A DNA stretch of 10,159 nucleotides, taken from Acetobacteraceae bacterium. Its GTDB lineage: Bacteria; Pseudomonadota; Alphaproteobacteria; Acetobacterales; Acetobacteraceae. Each line of letters starts with the position of its first letter. Within the stretch, counting starts at the first letter, position 1. The position numbers and the translations under genes were made by a program. Shown piece after piece: positions 5,855 to 10,159 of the stretch. The notes under the pieces were generated by a model. The model was not told the origin of the DNA. It did no database searches and saw nothing but the letters and a program-made list of their open reading frames with translations. Location: contig DAHUXX010000125.1 in assembly GCA_027306955.1 (NCBI GenBank), positions 1 to 10,159 of the forward strand, read 5' to 3'.

Positions 5855-7102
5855 ATGCGAACACATCTCAAACGTGCCTGGACCGCCTGCGCGGCCGGGC
5901 TTCTCGCCTCGGGCCTGGCGCTCTCCGCCGCCGCCGCCCAGACCGCGCCGTCGGAGATCAAGATCGGCACGCTCTACGCCAGCAGCGGCCCCTTCGCCGT
6001 TGCGTCCGAGGGCCAGTATCACGGCCTGCAATACTGGGCCGCGGGCGTGAACAAGTCCGGCGGCGTCTTCGTCAAGGCGTTCAACAAGAAGATCCCCGTC
6101 AAGATCGTCGCCTATGACGACCAGAGCTCCACGGCGACCGCCACCACGCTCTACAACCAGCTCATCACCCAGGATCACGTGGACATCCTGATGGCGGATT
6201 TCGGCTCGGTGCTCACCTCGGTCGCCATCCCGCTCGCCGCCGAGCACCACATGCTGCTCATCGACCCCACGGGCTCGGGCGCCAACTTCTTCACCAAGAA
6301 GACCAACTACCTCGCCGACGTCTCCATCCCGTCCTCGACGGTCTGGCCGCTGCCGCTCGCCCACTTCATCCTGGCGCAGAAGATCAAGCGCGTCGCGATT
6401 GTCTACGGCTCGAACGACTTCGACGCCTCGCAGGCCGAAACGCTGAAGGCCACGCTGGAAAAGGGCGGCGTGAAGCCCGTCTACTACCATGGCGTGCCGA
6501 CCACGGAATCCAACTATACCGTGCTGCTGCACACCATCGCCGCCCACAACCCGGAGGCGGTGATCGAGCTCGGCTACGCGCCGAACGATATCGCCTTCCT
6601 GCACGCGCTCGCGGGCAGCGGCCTGCACTTCAACATGACGTTCACCATCTTCCCCGGCCAGCTCCTGGCCCTGATGGAGAAGAACGTCGGCGCCAAAACG
6701 CTCGCCTACACCTACACCTACCCGACGCCGCCGCTGGTCGCCTATCCCAAGACCACGCTCGGCCCGAACACCGCGGCCTTCGTCAAGGAGTTCACCGCCG
6801 CCGAGAAGGCCGCGCCCAACTTCCTCGACGCCGCGGGCTTCAACACCGGCCTGATCATGCAGCAGATGCTCGCGACCGCGCCGAAGTTCACCCAGCTCGA
6901 CTTCCACCAGGCGCTGATGGACATGTCGGGCAAGACCACCACCCTGCTCGGCGAGTTCAAGATCAACTCGCACGGCGCGCAGATGGGCGAGCTCCCGCCC
7001 GTGGCGCAGCTCGTTCCCGCGGGCAAGGGCGTCACGCCCGTCGTCGTTTATCCGCAGGACAAGGCGACCGGCAAGGCGATCTACCCGGCGCCGAAGAAGT
7101 AA
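5855..7102 (+). CDS. Branched-chain amino acid/amide-type ABC transporter substrate-binding protein, copy 2
   Basis: This is a 415-residue tandem paralogue of the preceding gene, with the same signal peptide and Peripla_BP_6 fold, exported to the periplasm to deliver ligand to the LivHM-type permease that follows. Start ATG 5855 follows CGGGGAA (5844-5850) and keeps a constant 1445-bp offset to copy 1 from start to stop, with no indels. Differences cluster at residues 50-59, 161-170, 221-234 and 311-325 and near residues 380-394, i.e. partly in loops that could line the cleft. Tyr221 replaces Asp221 and Gly185 replaces Asp185. The DPTGSGANFF and ADFGSVLTS segments are unchanged. This pattern suggests a related but not necessarily identical ligand range. 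It is the binding protein nearest the permease genes and ends before a strong terminator. Confidence 0.92.
   Translation: MRTHLKRAWTACAAGLLASGLALSAAAAQTAPSEIKIGTLYASSGPFAVASEGQYHGLQYWAAGVNKSGGVFVKAFNKKIPVKIVAYDDQSSTATATTLYNQLITQDHVDILMADFGSVLTSVAIPLAAEHHMLLIDPTGSGANFFTKKTNYLADVSIPSSTVWPLPLAHFILAQKIKRVAIVYGSNDFDASQAETLKATLEKGGVKPVYYHGVPTTESNYTVLLHTIAAHNPEAVIELGYAPNDIAFLHALAGSGLHFNMTFTIFPGQLLALMEKNVGAKTLAYTYTYPTPPLVAYPKTTLGPNTAAFVKEFTAAEKAAPNFLDAAGFNTGLIMQQMLATAPKFTQLDFHQALMDMSGKTTTLLGEFKINSHGAQMGELPPVAQLVPAGKGVTPVVVYPQDKATGKAIYPAPKK
5876..5989 (+). repeat. 114-bp perfect direct repeat, copy B (signal-peptide region)
   Basis: Identical to 4431-4544. A further 36-bp identical block joins the 3' ends of the genes (5614-5649 and 7059-7094), and shorter identical runs occur between. 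The pair could recombine to delete or add one 1445-bp unit without breaking the coding frame. Confidence 0.95.
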
Positions 7103-7120
7103 GTTAGCCTCCCACGTAAC

Positions 7121-7153
7121 GATCCCGGCCGGCGACGGCCGGGATCTTTCTTC
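7121..7153 (+). terminator. Rho-independent terminator/attenuator between binding protein and permease genes
   Basis: An 11-bp stem, GATCCCGGCCG (7121-7131) with CGGCCGGGATC (7136-7146), encloses a GCGA loop and is followed by TTTCTT. It matches the terminator after copy 1 except for small changes. The closing loop pair A-T there is G-C here, a compensated change that supports real pairing. Partial read-through would set a low permease-to-binding-protein ratio, as no clear promoter is visible before 7200. Confidence 0.8.
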
Positions 7154-7199
7154 CCTCCACGCCTGTTCCCTCAACCCGCGCGCGCGAAAGGCTCTGCCC

Positions 7200-8081
7200 T
7201 TGGCCCTGCTGGAATACGCGCTCATCGGCGGCATTCTCTACGGTATCTTCTTCAGCCTCGTCGGCATCGGGCTGAACCTCATCTTCGGCGTGATGCGCAT
7301 CATCAACCTCGCGCATGGCCAGTTCATCATGCTGGGCGGCTTCGGCGCCTACATGCTGGCGCGCGGCATGGGCCTCAATCCGCTCTTCGGCATCCCGCTC
7401 GCCATCGCGGGCGGCATCGTGATCGGCTACCCGCTCTATTACGGCGTGGTGCCCCGGCTGCAGAAAAGCCAGGACCCGGAGATGCTCTCCTTCATCCTTT
7501 TCTTCGGCATCGCGCAGATGATCGAGGCGGTCGCCGTCTTCGCCTTCGGCGCCGACCAGCGCTCCCTGCCGCAGGACGCGCTGGGCTCCGGCAACATCGG
7601 CGTGCTGGGCCAGGAATTCCCGGACAGCTGGTGGGTCGCCTGCCTGGTCAGCGTGCTCGCCATGCTCGGCCTCTACCTCTACTTCTCCCGCACCCGCCTC
7701 GGCTTCGCGACCCGCGCCATCATGGCCGACCGCGACGAGGCGCGCGCGACAGGCATCGACGTGGACCGCGTCTCCGCCATCGCGCTCATCATCGGCATCG
7801 CGCTTGCGGGCATCGCCGGCGTCTTCGTCCCCTACCTGATCGGCTCGGTCTCCTCCTCGATCGGCGACGGGCTCACCACCACGTCGTTCGCCATCATCAT
7901 CATCGGATCGCTCGGCAACCCGCTCGGCACCGTGGTCGGCGGCCTCGTGTTCGGTGTCGGAACGATGCTGATGCAGACCTACTACTCGTCCTGGTCCAAC
8001 CTGGCGCCGTACGCGCTGCTGCTCGCGATCGTGCTGGTGCGGCCCTCCGGCCTGCTGGGCAGGGCGGTTCGCCGTGCGTAA
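7200..8081 (+). CDS. livH: LivH-type ABC transporter permease
   Basis: This 293-residue inner-membrane permease is one of the two channel subunits of a HAAT importer. The motif GIGLNLIFGVMRIINLAHG at residues 22-40 is the LivH hallmark. About eight hydrophobic segments follow, and FATRAIMADRDEARATGI (169-186) is the cytoplasmic EAA-like loop that contacts the ATPases. SFAIIIIGSLGNPLGTVVGGLVFG (229-252) is the usual C-terminal helix pair. The start is a TTG at 7200 behind AAAGG (7187-7191). The next in-frame Met would remove the first helix. The weak start and the upstream terminator both point to modest expression. It overlaps the next gene by 8 bp. The symbol reflects family, since the substrate is not proven to be a branched-chain amino acid. 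Confidence 0.92.
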   Translation: MALLEYALIGGILYGIFFSLVGIGLNLIFGVMRIINLAHGQFIMLGGFGAYMLARGMGLNPLFGIPLAIAGGIVIGYPLYYGVVPRLQKSQDPEMLSFILFFGIAQMIEAVAVFAFGADQRSLPQDALGSGNIGVLGQEFPDSWWVACLVSVLAMLGLYLYFSRTRLGFATRAIMADRDEARATGIDVDRVSAIALIIGIALAGIAGVFVPYLIGSVSSSIGDGLTTTSFAIIIIGSLGNPLGTVVGGLVFGVGTMLMQTYYSSWSNLAPYALLLAIVLVRPSGLLGRAVRRA

Positions 8082-9000
8082 GCCCCCCGCCTGGCGCGGC
8101 CCCGGCCTCGTCCTCGTGGCGCTCGCCGCGATCTTCGCCGTGGCGCCGAGGCTCTACAGCAACGAGTCCGTGCTGTTCACCATGATGACGTTCATGGCGC
8201 TGGCCCAGGGGCTCAACCTGCTCTACGGCTTCACCGGCTACCTGCCGTTTGGCTACGTGGGCTTCTTCGGCACCGGCGCCTACGCCACCTCGCTGCTCGT
8301 CACCTTCACCTCGCTGCCGGTGATCGCGGCCGTGCTGCTCGGCGGGCTCGCGGCCGTCGTGGTCGGGCTCATCCTCGGCCCGCTGTTCCGCCTCTCGGGC
8401 CCGTATTTCTCCATCGCCAACCTCGCCGCCTCGCAGATCATCTACAACGTGGTCGCCAACGAGGCGCTGAAGCCCATCACCGGCGGCCCCTACGGCATCA
8501 AGATCGAGCACGTCTACGCGCCCACCGCGAGCTACGTCACCATGCTCGCGATCCTGCTCGCCGCCACCGCGCTCGCCGCCTATTTCCGCCGCTCGCGATT
8601 CGGCCTCGGTCTGCGCGCCATGCACCAGGACCCGATCAGCGCCAGCCTCGCCGGTGTGGACATCGTGCGCGAGCGCCTCATCGCCTGGCTCGCCTCCGCT
8701 GCCATCGCCGGGCTCGCCGGCGGCGCCTACGCGTGGAACCTCTCGGTCTTCTACCCGGAGGCGGTGTTCACGCTGCAGATCTCCGTCTTCGCCATCGTCT
8801 TCGCCCTGTTCGGCGGCGTCGGCACGGTGATCGGCCCGCTGCTCGGCGCCGCGTTGCTCTACGCCTTCTACGCCGGCATCGGCGTTTCGGCACCGCAATA
8901 TTTCGAGCTGCTCTACGGCCTGCTCATCGTGCTGCTGGTGCTGTTCCTGCCCAACGGGCTCGCCTCGCTGCTCACGCGCAGGAACGTCGATGTCCTCTGA
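8074..9000 (+). CDS. livM: LivM-type ABC transporter permease
   Basis: This 308-residue second permease subunit is expected to pair with the LivH-type protein in the inner membrane. Family features are ALAQGLNLLYGFTGYLPFGYVGFFGTGAY (42-70), RLSGPYFSIANLAASQ (106-121), the EAA-like loop LRAMHQDPISASLAGVD (180-196) and the terminal GGVGTVIGPLLGAALL (247-262). The GTG start at 8074 overlaps the preceding stop by 8 bp (GTGCGTAA), so translation is probably coupled. The basic MRKPPAWR start before the first helix agrees with this choice. It lacks the long N-terminal extension of the E. coli LivM and is of the shorter type common in alphaproteobacteria. Confidence 0.92.
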   Translation: MRKPPAWRGPGLVLVALAAIFAVAPRLYSNESVLFTMMTFMALAQGLNLLYGFTGYLPFGYVGFFGTGAYATSLLVTFTSLPVIAAVLLGGLAAVVVGLILGPLFRLSGPYFSIANLAASQIIYNVVANEALKPITGGPYGIKIEHVYAPTASYVTMLAILLAATALAAYFRRSRFGLGLRAMHQDPISASLAGVDIVRERLIAWLASAAIAGLAGGAYAWNLSVFYPEAVFTLQISVFAIVFALFGGVGTVIGPLLGAALLYAFYAGIGVSAPQYFELLYGLLIVLLVLFLPNGLASLLTRRNVDVL

Positions 9001-9697
9001 ACCCCTGCTGCGGCTCGAAAACGTGGGCAAGCGCTTCGGCGGCATGACGGTGCTGCACGAGCAGAGCTTCTCGGTCTCCCCCGGCGAGATCCTCGGCCTG
9101 GTCGGGCCCAACGGCTCGGGCAAGACCACCACCATCAACGTCATCTCCGGCGTGCACCCGCCCGACGAGGGCCGCGTGCTGTTCGAGGGCCGGGAGATCC
9201 AGGGCCTGCCCATCTTCCGAATCGCCCGCCTCGGCATCAACCGCAGCTTCCAGGTGCCGAAATGCTTCCGCGGCATGCGCGTGCGCGAGAACGTGGAGGT
9301 CGCCGCCACATTCGCGCGGCGCGGCGCCGTGGACATCGATGCCATCCTCGCCGAGACCGGCCTCGCCTCCCACGCTGACGACATCGCCGGCTCGCTCACC
9401 GTCAACCAGCAGAAGATGCTCGACCTCGCCCGCGCGCTCGCCACCAACCCGCGCTTGCTGCTCGTCGACGAGATCGGGGCCGGCCTCAATCCCGCGGAAC
9501 TCGGCGGCATCGCCACCCTGCTCAGGGGTCTCGCCGCGCGCGGCATCGCGCTCATCGTCGTCGAGCACCTGCTCGACTTCCTCAACCGGGTCACCGACCG
9601 CGTCATCGTCCTCGGCGCCGGGCGCATGCTGTTCGAGGGCTCGCTCGCGGCCGCGTCGAAGGACCCCGACGTCGTTGCCGCCTTCATCGGAGGCTGA
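8990..9697 (+). CDS. livG: LivG-type ABC transporter ATP-binding protein
   Basis: This 235-residue cytoplasmic ATPase energises the LivHM-type channel. Walker A is GPNGSGKTT (39-47), the Q-loop Gln is residue 88 in NRSFQVPKCF, Walker B is LLLVDEIGAGLNPAE (156-170, catalytic Glu161) and the H-loop is His193 in VVEHLLDF. The ABC signature is degenerate: LTVNQQ (136-141) stands where LSGGQ is usual. LivG-type proteins often vary there, and the LivF-type partner keeps a canonical LSGGQ, so the pair may have one standard and one variant ATP site. It starts with ATG 8990 after AGGA (8980-8983) and overlaps the permease gene by 11 bp. It is slightly shorter than E. coli LivG (about 255 aa). Confidence 0.92.
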   Translation: MSSEPLLRLENVGKRFGGMTVLHEQSFSVSPGEILGLVGPNGSGKTTTINVISGVHPPDEGRVLFEGREIQGLPIFRIARLGINRSFQVPKCFRGMRVRENVEVAATFARRGAVDIDAILAETGLASHADDIAGSLTVNQQKMLDLARALATNPRLLLVDEIGAGLNPAELGGIATLLRGLAARGIALIVVEHLLDFLNRVTDRVIVLGAGRMLFEGSLAAASKDPDVVAAFIGG

Positions 9698-9701
9698 GCC
9701 C

Positions 9702-10159
9702 ATGACCCTGCTCTCCCTCCAGGGCGTCGAGTCCGGCTACGGCCCGATGCAGGTGCTCTGGGGCATCGACCTCGAGGTCAGTCGCGGCGAGACGGTGATC
9801 CTGCTCGGCGCCAACAGCGCCGGCAAAACCACGCTGCTGCGCACCATCATCGGCTTGCTGCCCTGCACGAAGGGCAGCATCGCGCTCGAGGGCGAGCCCA
9901 TCGCGTCCCTGCCGCCGGACCAGCGCATCCGCCGCGGCATCACCTTCATGTCGGAACTCGGCGTGTTCCCCAGCCTCACCATCGAGGAGAACATTCGCCT
10001 CGGCGGCTACTTCCTCTCCTCCTCCGAGGTCCGCCGCCGCAGCGCGCGCCTCTACAACCTGTTCCCCGCACTCGCGGAACGCAAGCGCGAGCCCGCCTCC
10101 AGCCTCTCCGGCGGCCAGCGCAAGATGCTCGGCATCGCCAAGGTCCTCGTTTCAGAACC
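9702..10159 (+). CDS. livF: LivF-type ABC transporter ATP-binding protein, cut by the window edge
   Basis: An open frame from ATG 9702 runs 152 codons off the right edge, so it has no stop here. A GGAGG ribosome binding site at 9689-9693 precedes it and the gap from the LivG-type stop is only 4 bp. Walker A is GANSAGKTT (36-44), the LivF-like form with Ala-Asn. ITFMSELGVFPSLTIEENIRLGG (80-102) is the Q-loop region, with Glu in place of Gln as is common in LivF. The ABC signature LSGGQ lies at 135-139. Walker B and the H-loop lie beyond the window, where about 80-85 more residues are expected. It would form the ATPase dimer with the LivG-type protein and complete the importer. Confidence 0.9.
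   Translation, partial: MTLLSLQGVESGYGPMQVLWGIDLEVSRGETVILLGANSAGKTTLLRTIIGLLPCTKGSIALEGEPIASLPPDQRIRRGITFMSELGVFPSLTIEENIRLGGYFLSSSEVRRRSARLYNLFPALAERKREPASSLSGGQRKMLGIAKVLVSE

Noticed and set aside
4410..7102. Tandem binding-protein genes as an assembly duplication artefact
   Set aside because: The copies differ at about 19% of residues and at many silent sites, and their flanks differ, so they are real separate genes.
7900..9687. 595-codon open frame on the - strand
   Set aside because: It lies opposite the LivH-, LivM- and LivG-type genes, is low in complexity (Arg/Gly/Glu/Ala-rich) and shows no recognisable domain. Long antisense frames are expected in GC-rich DNA.
1..10159. Mobile element, CRISPR array, phage genes or tRNA/rRNA
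   Set aside because: No transposase, integrase, terminal inverted repeats, spaced repeat array or RNA gene pattern was seen. Codon use and GC look even across the window.

Overview
The window is about 10 kb of very GC-rich DNA with strong G/C preference at third codon positions. Every credible gene lies on the + strand. The gene content (a HAAT-type ABC importer, an Lrp/AsnC regulator and short-overlap operons), GATCCCGGCC-type terminators and the GC level suggest an alphaproteobacterium. The Rhodospirillales or Acetobacteraceae are possible, but genus and family cannot be fixed from the sequence. There are no RNA genes, insertion sequences, CRISPR arrays or phage genes. No gene-free stretch exceeds 300 bases; the longest gaps are 4185-4409, 5658-5854 and 7103-7199.

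Left half (1-4184): a tightly packed set of five genes. They encode an Lrp/AsnC-type transcription factor (its N-terminus carries a perfect three-copy 12-bp repeat), a GT39/ArnT-like membrane glycosyltransferase, a fold-type II PLP serine/threonine dehydratase with serine-racemase-like motifs, a class II aldolase/adducin-like protein and an OsmC/Ohr-family protein. Junctions are a 17-bp gap, a 4-bp ATGA overlap, an 11-bp overlap and a 45-bp gap, so co-transcription is likely. The regulator, dehydratase and aldolase look like amino-acid or hydroxy-acid metabolism. The glycosyltransferase does not obviously belong to that theme.

Right half (4185-10159): a high-affinity ABC importer locus of the branched-chain amino acid/amide (HAAT, Liv) family. 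It has two tandem paralogous periplasmic binding proteins, each 415 aa and about 81% identical by hand count, then LivH- and LivM-type permeases, a LivG-type ATPase and the first 152 codons of a LivF-type ATPase cut by the window edge. Each binding-protein gene appears to be a complete unit with its own similar promoter-like element and its own stem-loop terminator. The two terminators share sequence and differ by a compensated base pair. The permease and ATPase genes overlap or nearly touch, and the first of them starts with TTG behind the second terminator. This fits abundant binding proteins and less membrane/ATPase complex, with two receptors probably sharing one translocator.

No wholly unknown system is evident. 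The best points for a second look are the whole-unit duplication of the binding-protein gene, with a 114-bp perfectly identical segment over the signal peptide, the paired terminators and promoters, a 12-bp perfect palindrome upstream of the first binding protein, and the MKPG-encoding repeat at the start of the regulator.
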